Made by a program: the position numbers and the translations under genes. This document shows positions 16,537-25,079 of a stretch of DNA of 64,000 bases, one piece after another (the first letter of the stretch is position 1; each line of letters starts with the position of its first letter). The notes beneath the pieces were generated by a model, which was not told the origin of the DNA, did no database searches, and saw only the letters and a list, made by a program, of their open reading frames with translations. Source of the DNA: Photobacterium ganghwense (GTDB lineage: Bacteria > Pseudomonadota > Gammaproteobacteria > Enterobacterales > Vibrionaceae); assembly GCF_003025595.1 (NCBI RefSeq), contig NZ_PYMI01000007.1:116553-180552 (forward strand), read 5' to 3'.

Positions 16537-17733
16537 TTAGATGTCAGCCAGACGAGCTGTATCTTCAGCGATAACAAGTTCTTCGTTAGTAGAAACAACC
16601 ATTGCAGGAACACGGCTGTTTGCAGTAGTGATCACACCTTCACCACCGAAGCGAGCTTTCAGGTTAGCTTCGCTGTCTACTTCTACACCCAGAATAGCCA
16701 GACGGTTCAGAACCATCTCACGGATTGGTGCAGAGTTTTCACCGATACCACCGGTGAAAGTGATTGCGTCCAGACGGCCATCCAGAGTTGCAGTGTAACC
16801 AGCAACGTATTTCGCCAGACGGTGGCAGAACACGTCCATTGCACGCGTTGCTTCTTCTTTCTGACCGTAGTTGTCTTCAACAAAACGGCAGTCAGAAGTC
16901 ACTTCAGTCAGACCCAGCAGGCCAGACTCTTTAGTCAGCATCGTGTTGATTTTCTCAACAGAGTAGCCCAGTGTGTCGTGCAGGTGGAAGATGATTGCAG
17001 GGTCGATGTCACCACAACGAGTACCCATTACCAGACCTTCAAGCGGAGTCAGACCCATAGATGTATCTACAGACTTACCGTTCTTGATTGCACAAACAGA
17101 CGCACCGTTACCCAGGTGGCAGTTGATGATGTTCAGTTCTTCTTCTGGCTTGTTCAGCAGTTTCGCAGTTTCGCGAGTGATGAACAGGTGAGATGTACCG
17201 TGCATGCCGTAACGACGGATACCGTGCTCTTTGTACAGGTTGTATGGCAGTGCGTACAGGTACGATTCTTCTGGCATAGTCTGGTGGAACGCAGTGTCAA
17301 ATACCGCTACGTTCTTCAGGCTTGGGAAAGATTTTTGTGCCGCTTTGATACCGATGATGTGCGCTGGGTTGTGCAGCGGAGCCAGAGTAGAACACTCTTC
17401 GATACCTTTCAGTACGTCTTCACAGATCAATACTGACTGAGTGAACTTCTCGCCACCGTGTACTACGCGGTGACCGATAGCTTTCAGGTTTTCTGCTAGT
17501 TCAGGCTTAGATGCAAGGATAGTATCTACCATGAATGCCAGCGCTTCTTCGTGCGCAGCGCCTTCGCCCAGTTGTGCTTCGTGCTTACCGTCAAGTTTCC
17601 ACTTGATACGAGCTTCAGGAAGGTGCAGACATTCTGCAAGACCTGTCAGGTGCTCTTCACCAGATACCGCGTCAACAACAGCGAACTTTAGAGAAGAACT
17701 ACCGCAGTTAAGTACTAAAACCAGCTTAGACAT
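16537..17733 (-). CDS. ackA: Acetate kinase
   Basis: Phosphorylates ADP from acetyl phosphate, giving acetate and ATP; also works in reverse. Length 398 aa (E. coli 400). The ASKHA-fold phosphate motif VLNCGSSSLKF is at residues 6-16, the conserved HRVVHGGEKF near 87, the GMHGTSH catalytic block near 178, CHLGNGASVCAI near 208 and TGGIGENS near 328. It is the first gene of ackA-pta. A candidate FNR site lies about 265 bp upstream, between ackA and yfbV, in keeping with anaerobic induction. Confidence 0.96.
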   Translation of the reverse strand: MSKLVLVLNCGSSSLKFAVVDAVSGEEHLTGLAECLHLPEARIKWKLDGKHEAQLGEGAAHEEALAFMVDTILASKPELAENLKAIGHRVVHGGEKFTQSVLICEDVLKGIEECSTLAPLHNPAHIIGIKAAQKSFPSLKNVAVFDTAFHQTMPEESYLYALPYNLYKEHGIRRYGMHGTSHLFITRETAKLLNKPEEELNIINCHLGNGASVCAIKNGKSVDTSMGLTPLEGLVMGTRCGDIDPAIIFHLHDTLGYSVEKINTMLTKESGLLGLTEVTSDCRFVEDNYGQKEEATRAMDVFCHRLAKYVAGYTATLDGRLDAITFTGGIGENSAPIREMVLNRLAILGVEVDSEANLKARFGGEGVITTANSRVPAMVVSTNEELVIAEDTARLADI

Positions 17734-18066
17734 GAGTGACTACCTATAATCTGTCTGAAAGTTGATATTCAACCGTATAAAAATTACCCATAGGATAGAC
17801 GACTTTTCGATAGTCGGTCTCATCAGGGTCAAAATCGAGTTATGTCCGTATTATGTAGGAAGCGTGTAAATCAGCTCCTGGGGCCATCCATGGGGGTGCC
17901 TCTAGTTGCCAGAACAGAGATTACAGGCAACAATGAAAAGTAGGCGTGCCTAGGATAGCGATTGTTACGCAATATAACAAAAAGATTTTTAGAAAAATTT
18001 AATTTGAATCAAGTTTGTTATCCGTACAGTTTAAGTTTTACTGTTTTTTTTGAAGTTTGGTGATTT
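17734..18066. other. Divergent promoter region ackA / yfbV
   Basis: This 333 bp intergenic region is AT-rich near yfbV. The only motif I can support is the FNR-like dyad at 17999-18012, listed separately. Confidence 0.5.
17999..18012. promoter_or_regulatory. FNR-like site between ackA and yfbV
   Basis: TTAAT-TTGA-ATCAA matches the FNR consensus TTGAT-N4-ATCAA except for one base in the left half. It lies 55 bp before yfbV and about 265 bp before ackA. AT-rich context raises the chance of a random match. Confidence 0.45.
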
Positions 18067-18519
18067 ATGAGTCAACAAAATTCTATCTGGCGGGCGTTTC
18101 GCCATGGTCAGGATTACATGGCGGTCTGGCCGATACGCAAAGAGCTGGCCATCCTGTTTCCGGAGCAGCGTTACATCAAGGCAACCCGTTTTGCGATGCG
18201 GGTAATGCCGGCTGTTGCGGTAATGAGTGTGTTGAGTCAGATGGCCTTCAATAACTATCAGGCCCTGCCGCAGGCCATTGCGGTGGCTTTGTTTGCTCTG
18301 AGTATGCCATTGCAGGGGCTGTGGTGGCTGGGTAAGCGCAGCCGGACGGTGTTGCCGCCTTCTTTAGCTGGCTGGTATCGCGAAATTTACGACAAAATTG
18401 TCAGCGAGGGGTATGCATTGCAGCCGCCTAAATCTCAGCCGCGTTATCTCGAACTGGCTCAGGTGCTCGATCGCGCGTTTAAGCAGCTCGACAAAGGGGC
18501 CCTTGAACGCTGGTTTTGA
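18067..18519 (+). CDS. yfbV: Terminus macrodomain insulation protein YfbV (DUF412)
   Basis: Small inner-membrane protein, 150 aa, of the UPF0208/DUF412 family. Two membrane helices are visible at about residues 48-66 and 68-92 (FALSMPLQGLWWLGKRSRT follows), with a cytoplasmic N-terminus containing WPIRKELAILFPEQRYI and a C-terminal tail LAQVLDRAFKQLD. E. coli YfbV limits the reach of MatP/Ter chromosome organisation. The ackA-yfbV divergent order is the same in E. coli. Its 3' end is closed by a strong bidirectional terminator. Confidence 0.92.
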   Translation: MSQQNSIWRAFRHGQDYMAVWPIRKELAILFPEQRYIKATRFAMRVMPAVAVMSVLSQMAFNNYQALPQAIAVALFALSMPLQGLWWLGKRSRTVLPPSLAGWYREIYDKIVSEGYALQPPKSQPRYLELAQVLDRAFKQLDKGALERWF

Positions 18520-18585
18520 GCGCCGGTTTTTGACGTGCCGACAGGGTTGGCACTGAGAGAGCCATATAAAACAGACAGGCCCAAT

Positions 18586-18615
18586 AAAAAAAGTAGCCGC
18601 TTGGCTACTTTTTTT
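18586..18615. terminator. Bidirectional terminator between yfbV and DUF6172 gene
   Basis: Arms of 13 bp (A7-GTAGCC at 18586-18598 and GGCTAC-T7 at 18603-18615) with a GCTT loop give T-tracts on both strands, serving both converging genes. Confidence 0.9.
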
Positions 18616-18654
18616 GGACGAGCTTTTGATGAATCAGGCGCTGTACTGGCTGCC

Positions 18655-18969
18655 TTATTCTTCAGTTTCGTCAAGGTCGGAAACGACTTTCTTCTTGCGA
18701 ACACCTGGTTTTGCCAGGATCTCAACATAACAAGACGTTAGAGCCAGAGCTTCGGCTTCGTCCAGATTTTTGTTGATTTCTTTGACATGAATAACCTTTG
18801 CTTCCTGCTCGGTATGGCCGAAACGGCAGTCAAAATCCCAGTAGTCAACGCCTTCCGGCAAGCGTTTGTTGCGCTCACGCTTCAGGTATTTTTTGATCTC
18901 ATACTTTACGGCTTCTACAACACGTGGAACCGCTTTCTTCGGGTGAGTTAAAGCAAATGTCTTTTTCAT
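18655..18969 (-). CDS. DUF6172 family protein
   Basis: Small basic protein of 104 aa from MKKTFALTHPKKAVPRVVEA. The highly conserved block KYEIKKYLKRERNKRLPEGV, then DYWDFDCRFG, identifies the DUF6172 family found widely in Vibrio and other marine gammaproteobacteria. The function is unknown; the Lys/Arg-rich core suggests nucleic-acid or ribosome contact (inference). The start at 18969 is chosen over 18999 because it agrees with the family N-terminus. It converges on yfbV and is followed by the shared terminator. Confidence 0.8.
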   Translation of the reverse strand: MKKTFALTHPKKAVPRVVEAVKYEIKKYLKRERNKRLPEGVDYWDFDCRFGHTEQEAKVIHVKEINKNLDEAEALALTSCYVEILAKPGVRKKKVVSDLDETEE

Positions 18970-19076
18970 CGTATTCCTAAAATAAAAGGCCCGGACCATG
19001 CCGGGCTCAGTCAGTATTTTACTTTAATTCTGCCGCCGTCGCGAATACCGCGTGCGTACCGAGTGCTTTGGGGCTC

Positions 19077-19871
19077 TTAGCTCAGCAGCAAACTGTCGTC
19101 GGCCAGCTCTTCCCCACGCACTTTGCTGAACATTTCTAGCAGGTGTTTCACGTCCATATTGGCCCGCTCTTCACCTTCCACATCGAGAACAATTTGTCCC
19201 TGATGCAGCATCACCGTGCGATCGCCGTAGGCCAGGGCATCTTTCATCGAGTGGGTGACCATCATGACGGTGAGGTCGAATTCTTCCACCACCTTTTTGG
19301 TCAGCGCCAGGACGAAAGCAGCCATGCGCGGATCCAGCGCAGCGGTGTGCTCGTCGAGCAGCAGCAGTTTACTGTCGGCCAGTGTGGCCATCACCAGACT
19401 GACCGCCTGACGTTGGCCACCGGACAGCAGCCCGATGCTGTCGCCGAGGCGATCTTCCAGACCCAGCCCAAGAATGCTGATTCGTTCCTGGAACAACTTA
19501 CGGCGCTTGGAGGACAAAGCCAGCTTCCAGCTGCGCTTTCCGCCCCGCTTGTAGGCTAGCGCCATGTTTTCTTCGATGGTCAGGGCCCCACAGGTCCCGG
19601 CCAGCGGGTCCTGAAATACCCGGGCGGCATACTGGGCGCGTTCATGCACCGACTGACGGGTTACGTCGATGTTGTTGATCAGCACTTGACCGCCAACCAT
19701 CGGGGTTTCACCGCTGACGGCACCCAGCAGGGTTGACTTGCCCGCACCGTTGGAGCCAATGACCGTCACAAATTGTTTTTCCGGGACGGTCAGGTTGACG
19801 CCTTTCAGGGCCTGATTTTCCAGAATGGTGCCTTCATTGAAGGTCACGCGAATATCGTTTAGCTCAATCAT
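19077..19871 (-). CDS. ABC transporter ATP-binding protein (partner of PF04392-type binding protein)
   Basis: ATPase of a three-part importer, 264 aa. Walker A GSNGAGKST is near residue 38, signature LSGGQRQAVSLVMATL near 148, Walker B LLLLDEHTAALDP near 170, and the H-loop MMVTHS near 205. The His in DEHTAAL, where many ABC proteins have DEPT, is typical of this COG1101 subfamily. It is the last gene of a minus-strand operon (binding protein, permease, ATPase), 18 bp after the permease. Related systems in Streptococcus (TrpXYZ) are linked to tryptophan; the substrate here is not shown. Confidence 0.88.
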   Translation of the reverse strand: MIELNDIRVTFNEGTILENQALKGVNLTVPEKQFVTVIGSNGAGKSTLLGAVSGETPMVGGQVLINNIDVTRQSVHERAQYAARVFQDPLAGTCGALTIEENMALAYKRGGKRSWKLALSSKRRKLFQERISILGLGLEDRLGDSIGLLSGGQRQAVSLVMATLADSKLLLLDEHTAALDPRMAAFVLALTKKVVEEFDLTVMMVTHSMKDALAYGDRTVMLHQGQIVLDVEGEERANMDVKHLLEMFSKVRGEELADDSLLLS

Positions 19872-19889
19872 GGTACATCCTTATCCCAC

Positions 19890-20822
19890 TCAGGCCATTT
19901 TCTTAGCGGCGACGGAAGACTTCTTTTTTCCGCCACGTTTCAACTGGGTTTTCATGCGAGGTGCGATAAGAGCAACCGCTACCAGCAGAGCCGTGATCAG
20001 GTTGAGATCCGACGCCTGCAGGCCGAACATGCCGCTACTCAGGGCAAAGGCAACCGCCAGACGGTACAGGATTGACCCCAGAATCACGGCGACAACCGCG
20101 ACCCAGATTTTGCGTCCCGGAATCAGGGTTTGCCCCAGGATCACCGCCGCCAGACCAACCACAATGGTGCCGACCCCAGATGTGACGTCAGCAAAGCTGT
20201 TAGTCTGGGCAAACAGGGCACCGGAGAAACCCACCAGGCCATTGGACAGTGCCAGACCGAAGTAGGTGTACAGTGCGGTGTTACCGCCCTGAGCACGCAC
20301 CATGCGGCTGTTGACCCCGGTCGCGCGCAGACCCAGACCGAAATCACTGGCTAGCAAGCGGGTGATGAACCAGCCACTGAGTATCACCAGCAGCAGCACA
20401 ACCACAAGACGGAATACGCTACCGTCCATGCCGGCATCAAACGCCAGCGTTTCAAACGGAGTGAAAATGGTATCTTCACCCAGCAGCGCGATGTTAGGGC
20501 GACCCATGATACGGATGTTGATCGAAAAGGCGGCGATCATGGTCAGGATACTCGCCAGCAAATGGAGGATCCCGCAGCGCACGGCGAGAAATGCCGTCAC
20601 CAGGCCACACAGACCACCGGCCATAATAGCCAGCAGGGTCGCAACCCAAGGGTTGACACCGGCCACAATTGCAGTTGCGGCAACGGCGGCCCCCATAGGG
20701 AAACTGCCATCCACGGTCAGATCCGGAAAATCCAATACGCGGAAAGTAAGGTAGACCCCGAGCGCCACCAGGCCGTAAACCAGCCCGATTTCCAGGGTGC
20801 CGAGAAAGGCAAAGAAAGACAT
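19890..20822 (-). CDS. ABC transporter permease (BPD_transp_2 type, COG4120)
   Basis: Inner-membrane subunit of 310 aa with about eight to ten hydrophobic segments, of the branched-chain/sugar permease fold. The N-terminal YGLVALGVYLTFRVLDFPDL and the following TVDGSFPMGAA are characteristic of COG4120. The C-terminus ends with a lysine-rich tail (LKRGGKKKSSVAAKK). Ribosome site AAGGAGA precedes the ATG. It lies 231 bp after the binding-protein gene and 18 bp before the ATPase gene. Confidence 0.87.
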   Translation of the reverse strand: MSFFAFLGTLEIGLVYGLVALGVYLTFRVLDFPDLTVDGSFPMGAAVAATAIVAGVNPWVATLLAIMAGGLCGLVTAFLAVRCGILHLLASILTMIAAFSINIRIMGRPNIALLGEDTIFTPFETLAFDAGMDGSVFRLVVVLLLVILSGWFITRLLASDFGLGLRATGVNSRMVRAQGGNTALYTYFGLALSNGLVGFSGALFAQTNSFADVTSGVGTIVVGLAAVILGQTLIPGRKIWVAVVAVILGSILYRLAVAFALSSGMFGLQASDLNLITALLVAVALIAPRMKTQLKRGGKKKSSVAAKKMA

Positions 20823-21053
20823 CCCAATTCTCCTTGTCTTTTGTCTTGCAGGGAATGGCGTGTAACGAAGCCGGCAAACCTAACACTGTCAGATAGCAGG
20901 GGAGACAGACAGCGCCCGGGAGCGCTGCCACGTGTCCTAGCCTCTTGTCCTGACGGTGAATGGGTCAGGACACCAGCCGTGTGATATCACGGCTGTGTCA
21001 TGTCATGGTGAAAGGTCACTCAGTGCCGGACTGCGTCGGTCACGCAAAATGGT

Positions 21054-22028
21054 TTATTTCGCAACTGACGTCGCACGTTCCAGGACTGACGCCGGGAAGG
21101 TGATGCCCAGTTTGTCTGCCGCTTTTTGGTTTAGCGCTAAGTCGGAGCCACGCGCCACTTTGACCGGTAACTCAGACACTTTTTTACCTTTAAGGATAGC
21201 GTCAACGTAGTCGGCGGTCTGGATGCCTACCTGGTAGTAGTCAAAGCCCAGTGCTGCCAGCGCACCGCTCTCAATGTAGGTGGTCGATGCCCCAATAACC
21301 GGGGTATTGTTTTGGTTACCCGCATTGACCAGACCATCAATAGCACTGGCGACGGTGTTGTCGGTTGGCGCGTAAATCACGTCAGCTTTAGCGGCAACAA
21401 TCTGTGCGGCAGCCTGAACATCGGCGCTCTTTAGTGCCGTGCCTTCTACGACCATCAGCCCACGTTCTTTTGCCGCGTTACGAAGCAGTTCGACCAGTGC
21501 TACGGCATTGGCTTCACCCGGGTTGAAGATCACGCCCACGCTCTTCATGCCAGGCAGCAGCTCCTGCATCAGCTCAATATGCTGGGCGACCGGAGACAGG
21601 TCAGACAGGCCAGTCACGTTGCGGTTGGGTTTATCCGGGTTGCTGACCAGCTTCGCGCCGACCGGGTCGGTTACGGCAGTAAAGACGATAGGAATAGAGC
21701 GGGTCGACGCCGCCAGCGCCTGAGCCGTTGGTGTTGCAATACCGACCAGAACATCCGGATTTTCACCAACAAACTGTTTGGCGATCTGAACGGCAATGGC
21801 CGGATTACCTTGAGCAGTCTGATACGTAAACTCCAGGTTTTCCCCTTCGACGTAGCCTTTTTGCTTCAGGCCATCAAGCAGACCGTTACGGGCCGCATCC
21901 AATGCCGGGTGCTCTACAATCTGAGAGACAGCGACTTTGGCCACATCAGCGAGGACTGCCGGTGAAGACAGTGCCAGTGACGCTGCCACTGCGGCAGCAG
22001 TAAGTAGTTGTTTGCTCTTGAATACCAT
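21054..22028 (-). CDS. ABC transporter substrate-binding protein (PF04392 family)
   Basis: Periplasmic binding protein of 324 aa with a cleavable signal peptide (MVFKSKQLLTAAAVAASLAL, cut after AVLA near residue 27). The two-lobed type I fold is indicated by VAVSQIVEHPALDAARNGL at the start of lobe 1, IPIVFTAVTDPVGA near 130, and MKSVGVIFNPGEANAVA near 180. PF04392 members are tied to uptake of tryptophan or other small aromatic or nucleoside-like molecules; the ligand cannot be fixed here. It is the first gene of the operon and is preceded by a leader of about 130 nt with a structured element (22071-22161). Confidence 0.88.
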   Translation of the reverse strand: MVFKSKQLLTAAAVAASLALSSPAVLADVAKVAVSQIVEHPALDAARNGLLDGLKQKGYVEGENLEFTYQTAQGNPAIAVQIAKQFVGENPDVLVGIATPTAQALAASTRSIPIVFTAVTDPVGAKLVSNPDKPNRNVTGLSDLSPVAQHIELMQELLPGMKSVGVIFNPGEANAVALVELLRNAAKERGLMVVEGTALKSADVQAAAQIVAAKADVIYAPTDNTVASAIDGLVNAGNQNNTPVIGASTTYIESGALAALGFDYYQVGIQTADYVDAILKGKKVSELPVKVARGSDLALNQKAADKLGITFPASVLERATSVAK

Positions 22029-22070
22029 ATCTGAACACGCTCCCTGTAGTAATAGTACTGAGGTCTGACA

Positions 22071-22161
22071 GCGCTAAATCAGCAATCGGAGGTTGACTGC
22101 GCAGCTGTCTGGGGTCGATTCGCATCCGGTGCGAATCCCTCTTGGCATAAAGTTTTAGCGC
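22071..22161 (-). ncRNA. Candidate structured leader RNA (riboswitch-like) of the ABC importer operon
   Basis: In the 5' leader on the minus strand, GCGCTAAA at the 5' side (complement of 22154-22161) pairs perfectly with TTTAGCGC (complement of 22071-22078), closing a domain of 91 nt. Inside it are a perfect 8-bp hairpin with a 5-nt loop (22117-22124 with 22130-22137) and a third helix, CAA..GAGG (22083-22092) with CCTC..TTG (22138-22144), stacked directly on it. A loop of about 24 nt (22093-22116) can form alternative pairs. The layout resembles an aptamer with a closing stem and a junction. It matches no riboswitch class I recognise. Confidence 0.4.
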
Positions 22162-22166
22162 AACGG

Positions 22167-22195
22167 GCTATAAAAGAACATAAGAATTTTAACAA
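22167..22195 (-). promoter_or_regulatory. Sigma-70 promoter of the ABC importer operon
   Basis: TTGTTA (complement of 22190-22195) is separated by 17 bp from TATAGC (complement of 22167-22172). A start near 22160 would give a leader of about 130 nt that begins at the closing stem of the structured element. Confidence 0.5.
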
Positions 22196-22702
22196 TGTTG
22201 CAACATGGTGATAGTGGTTCGTGCTGGCAGGTGGTGGATTGGGCAGGGGATTACATGGTGATACTGAGGGTATCCATATTAGTGTAAGGTTTATTGTATT
22301 AAAAATAGCCTTGCATTCTTATTTGGTATTTTTATTGGTGGCACAGGAATTGTGCGCCAAAGCAGTGTTTCTGCTAGAGGATGACAGGGCAATACACCGC
22401 GCTAACCGGGTGGATATTTCGTCATACCATTAATTACAGATACAGCATAATTGGCTGCAAAAGGCAGGCTACCCAGGCTACCGGCGCATTCTCTGGTGGG
22501 ATTCTCCCTCTTCTGGCCGAATGAAATCGTTCAGACCAGAAGGGGGAATCAGTATGTTACGTCAGGATGAGGCGTCAGGTTGAAGGACCAAACCGGTATG
22601 GCTCAGGAACACCGTTTTCAGTACAGGCACTCACCCATTATTAATTTATGAGAACGTATTGAACTGAGGAAACGTATTGACCACAGATAACGCGTTAACC
22701 CC
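22196..22702. other. Intergenic region between ABC importer promoter and chaN
   Basis: There is no credible gene. The only structure noted is an imperfect long hairpin (22500-22516 with 22536-22550, GATTC..TTCTGG against CCAGAAGGGGGAATC) downstream of chaN without a T-tract, possibly a weak terminator or 3' stabiliser for the chaN mRNA. Confidence 0.4.
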
Positions 22703-23665
22703 TCATTGCGAATTAGGCGAATAGCACTGTAATGACTGGTTGCGGCTGTGGATTGTCTTCATCGCTGCCATCATTTTGACCTCATCCACGTAACCCGGCG
22801 GCAGAGGCATGACCGTGAACGTGTAGTCTGGCGCGCCTTCTGCCAGTGGCGATTCCGTAGTGACTGGCGTGACCATCATGACCTTCAGATTCGGGTTACG
22901 TGCCAGAATGCGTGATGCGGTGCCCAGCCCTTCGGCCACATGGAAACGTCCAGCGGTATGGATGATTTGGGTGCCGGGATGGCGGGTGAGGTAGTTCACC
23001 ATGCTTTCTGCCATTGTGTCATCCCACGCGGTTTGCGCGGCAAACTGGCGGCTGGTCTTGGCCTCATCGCCGTGGTGCATTGAGGCATTGAAGGTTTGGC
23101 GGTAGGCATCATCGTTCAGGGTCAGAGACTGTGCGACCCACTGGCGTTCCTCTGCCGGTAGCAGGGAGAGATAGGCGGGGCCTTGCTGGCCGATGCAGCG
23201 CACGATGCTTTTCGGAGCATTCGCCGCGATCACATCCAGCTGATGGGTTTTGGCGAATTCCACTAACGGACGATAATCACTTTCGTAGTTGGGCCAGGCA
23301 TTGCCCTCGTTCATCAGGGTTTTCTCGCCGATTTTGCCTGCCAGGTATTGATCAACCACGGCTTGTTTGTCGCGGGTGAACTGCTCCATCGACAGGGCCA
23401 GTTTCGGCTTCTGGCTATACAGGGCCGCCATTAATTGCGCTTGCATCAGATGCGATGCTGGGTGGCCGTGCCATTCCCCCACCAGAACAATATCGGCGTC
23501 GCGCAACGCCGATGTCAGCGCTGACAATGTCATCGGGGAGCCATCCGGGGACTGGATGGTGAAGTCGTACATGGTCGGGGCTGGGGTAAAGGCGGTGTCC
23601 GGCTCAGATTGAGCGGCACAACCGGCCAGCAGTCCGGCCAGACCAAGTGAAAGCCATTTTTTCAT
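22703..23665 (-). CDS. chaN: ChaN family iron-regulated lipoprotein
   Basis: Lipoprotein of 320 aa with lipobox LLAGC (Cys16 as the lipidated residue after processing). The ChaN/DUF399 domain covers about residues 40-280 with the signature VLVGEWHGHPASH near 60, SMEQF near 94, YESDYRPLVEFA near 128 and HTAGRFHVAEGLG near 236. Campylobacter ChaN binds two haem groups between dimer subunits, and relatives (HuvX, PhuW) sit in haem uptake loci, so a role in iron or haem handling at the envelope is likely. Two Fur-like palindromes upstream (23750-23789) fit iron control. It is the last of two minus-strand genes, after rlmA, but has its own promoter region. Confidence 0.85.
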   Translation of the reverse strand: MKKWLSLGLAGLLAGCAAQSEPDTAFTPAPTMYDFTIQSPDGSPMTLSALTSALRDADIVLVGEWHGHPASHLMQAQLMAALYSQKPKLALSMEQFTRDKQAVVDQYLAGKIGEKTLMNEGNAWPNYESDYRPLVEFAKTHQLDVIAANAPKSIVRCIGQQGPAYLSLLPAEERQWVAQSLTLNDDAYRQTFNASMHHGDEAKTSRQFAAQTAWDDTMAESMVNYLTRHPGTQIIHTAGRFHVAEGLGTASRILARNPNLKVMMVTPVTTESPLAEGAPDYTFTVMPLPPGYVDEVKMMAAMKTIHSRNQSLQCYSPNSQ

Positions 23666-23749
23666 GAGAAATAATCACACTGGTTAGCAACACTTAACAG
23701 GGTTAAGTGTATGAGAAATCCGAAAATCTGGCGTGAGATATTAGATGAG

Positions 23750-23789
23750 TTGATAGTGGTTATCAAATGTTATTGATAACCACTATCAA
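23750..23789. promoter_or_regulatory. Twin Fur-like boxes in a perfect 17-bp inverted repeat upstream of chaN
   Basis: TTGATAGTGGTTATCAA (23750-23766) and its exact inverted copy (23773-23789) are separated by ATGTTA. Each arm contains a 15-bp 7-1-7 dyad (TGATAAC-C-ACTATCA) close to the Fur consensus TGATAAT-N-ATTATCA. The element lies 85-124 bp before chaN, between chaN and rlmA. As RNA it would form a very stable hairpin, so it could also act on rlmA transcripts reading toward chaN, but no T-tract follows. Confidence 0.5.
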
Positions 23790-23852
23790 TTGATGGCGTT
23801 TATTGTGGTTGCAAATTGCGGCTGTTCAGCGACAAAGGGAAGCAACTGACGG

Positions 23853-24725
23853 TTAGGTTTCTGGCTGAGACTTCGACAGGCATTCTGGCGCGTTATCTTC
23901 GTTTCGGCGGTACACCCGAATCGCAAAATCGGCTTCACAGTCAAACGTCTCACTGTCAGCCAGTTGTTGCCAGACTGCTTCGCTGGTTTTCCAGGCAAAC
24001 GGTGTCATTTGCATCAGTGCCGTTGCTTCTGCTCCGCTCAATGTCAGGGTGTAATGGAGCTGGGTATCGTCAATCAGGGAGAAGCCGTCAAGGGTTTCCG
24101 GTGTCATATCATGCAGACGGACGTCGTTATAAATCAGCTCTTTGAGCTGGTACAAATGACGTGCGGCCGGTGTGACCGTGACCAGAATACCGGCCGGGCG
24201 GATGGTTCGTTTCAGCTCTTCCGGCTTGCAGGGTGCATAAATGCGGATCACCCCATCCAGCGACTGATCGGCAAATGGCAGGCGGTGGCTGGAAGCCACG
24301 CAAAAGTGGCATTGCTTGTAGCGTTTTGCTGCATAACGCACGGCTACCTTCGAGATGTCGAGGCCATGAACTGTCAGTGACGGAGAATGCGTATGGTTTT
24401 GTGTCAGACCGTCAGCAAAGCCGGACGTGTAGTAACCCTCACCACAACCAATATCCAGCAGTTGCTCCGCCTCTTCCGGTAGCAGGGTCGCCAGTTTTTC
24501 CACCACCTTAGCCCGCAGCGGATCATAATGACCGGCTTCCAGAAATGCGCGGCGTGCCTGCATCATTTCTTTGTTATCACCCGGATTTTTCGAGCTTTTG
24601 TGATGAACCGGCATGAGGTTGACATACCCTTCTTTGGCCTCATCAAACTGGTGGTTGTTGGCACATTTCCAGGTTTTGTCTTGCTGGCTGAGTGGCTGGT
24701 GGCAGAGAGGGCATTGGTACGGCAT
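23853..24725 (-). CDS. rlmA: 23S rRNA (guanine745-N1)-methyltransferase
   Basis: SAM-dependent methyltransferase acting on G745 of 23S rRNA, 290 aa. An N-terminal zinc finger is formed by Cys5, Cys8, Cys21 and His25 (YQCPLCHQPL, WKCANNH). The SAM-binding motif LLDIGCGEGYY is near residue 90, and IRIYAPCKPEE near 180 matches the family. E. coli RlmA is 269 aa; the extra residues are at the C-terminus (RNEDNAPECLSKSQPET). The start ATG at 24725 gives the canonical zinc-finger spacing. Confidence 0.92.
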   Translation of the reverse strand: MPYQCPLCHQPLSQQDKTWKCANNHQFDEAKEGYVNLMPVHHKSSKNPGDNKEMMQARRAFLEAGHYDPLRAKVVEKLATLLPEEAEQLLDIGCGEGYYTSGFADGLTQNHTHSPSLTVHGLDISKVAVRYAAKRYKQCHFCVASSHRLPFADQSLDGVIRIYAPCKPEELKRTIRPAGILVTVTPAARHLYQLKELIYNDVRLHDMTPETLDGFSLIDDTQLHYTLTLSGAEATALMQMTPFAWKTSEAVWQQLADSETFDCEADFAIRVYRRNEDNAPECLSKSQPET

Positions 24726-25079
24726 GGGATCACACGGTCAGTTGAATTTGCGGGCATTGTAAACGTCTGCTCCGGCAAGCTGCAAGTAAACCGAGTGCGC
24801 CCGACCGTCTTGCTGGTGCAACAGGCTTTCTGGGCGCCACCATCGAGGTAGGCAACGCCAATGCTTTATTGCACTAAATTAGGGCGTACGTAATGTTCGG
24901 AAACAGGGCTCAGGAAGGCGGTTGAGCGTCAATGGCCGAAAATTCCACAAGTGAAAAAAATATTATTTTGTAAAGTTTTTGTGTGCCACCTAAGTTAATT
25001 AAGACAAGTCTGTTTTATGTCAGCGAGGATTTTATTGACAACAGGTTGTATCTGACTAACAAAGATAGGATATCTACAG
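24726..25079. other. Divergent intergenic region rlmA / porin
   Basis: This 354 bp carries the porin promoter. A perfect ArcA-type decamer AGTTAATTAA (24993-25002) lies 78 bp before the porin start, and a TTGACA hexamer is at 25035-25040 but without a convincing -10 partner. No gene is seen. Confidence 0.4.
24993..25002. promoter_or_regulatory. ArcA-like site upstream of the porin gene
   Basis: AGTTAATTAA matches the ArcA core (A/T)GTTAATTA(A/T) exactly. The surrounding DNA is AT-rich, so chance is a real alternative. Confidence 0.3.

Noticed and set aside
15557..17436. Long open frames antisense to pta and ackA
   Set aside because: They are shadow frames of highly expressed genes with strong codon bias; pta and ackA are unambiguous on the other strand.
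22071..22161. Plus-strand tRNA-like gene around GGTGCGAATCCC
   Set aside because: The T-arm-like sequence is not followed by an acceptor strand, and no cloverleaf can be drawn. The same bases fit a minus-strand leader structure better.
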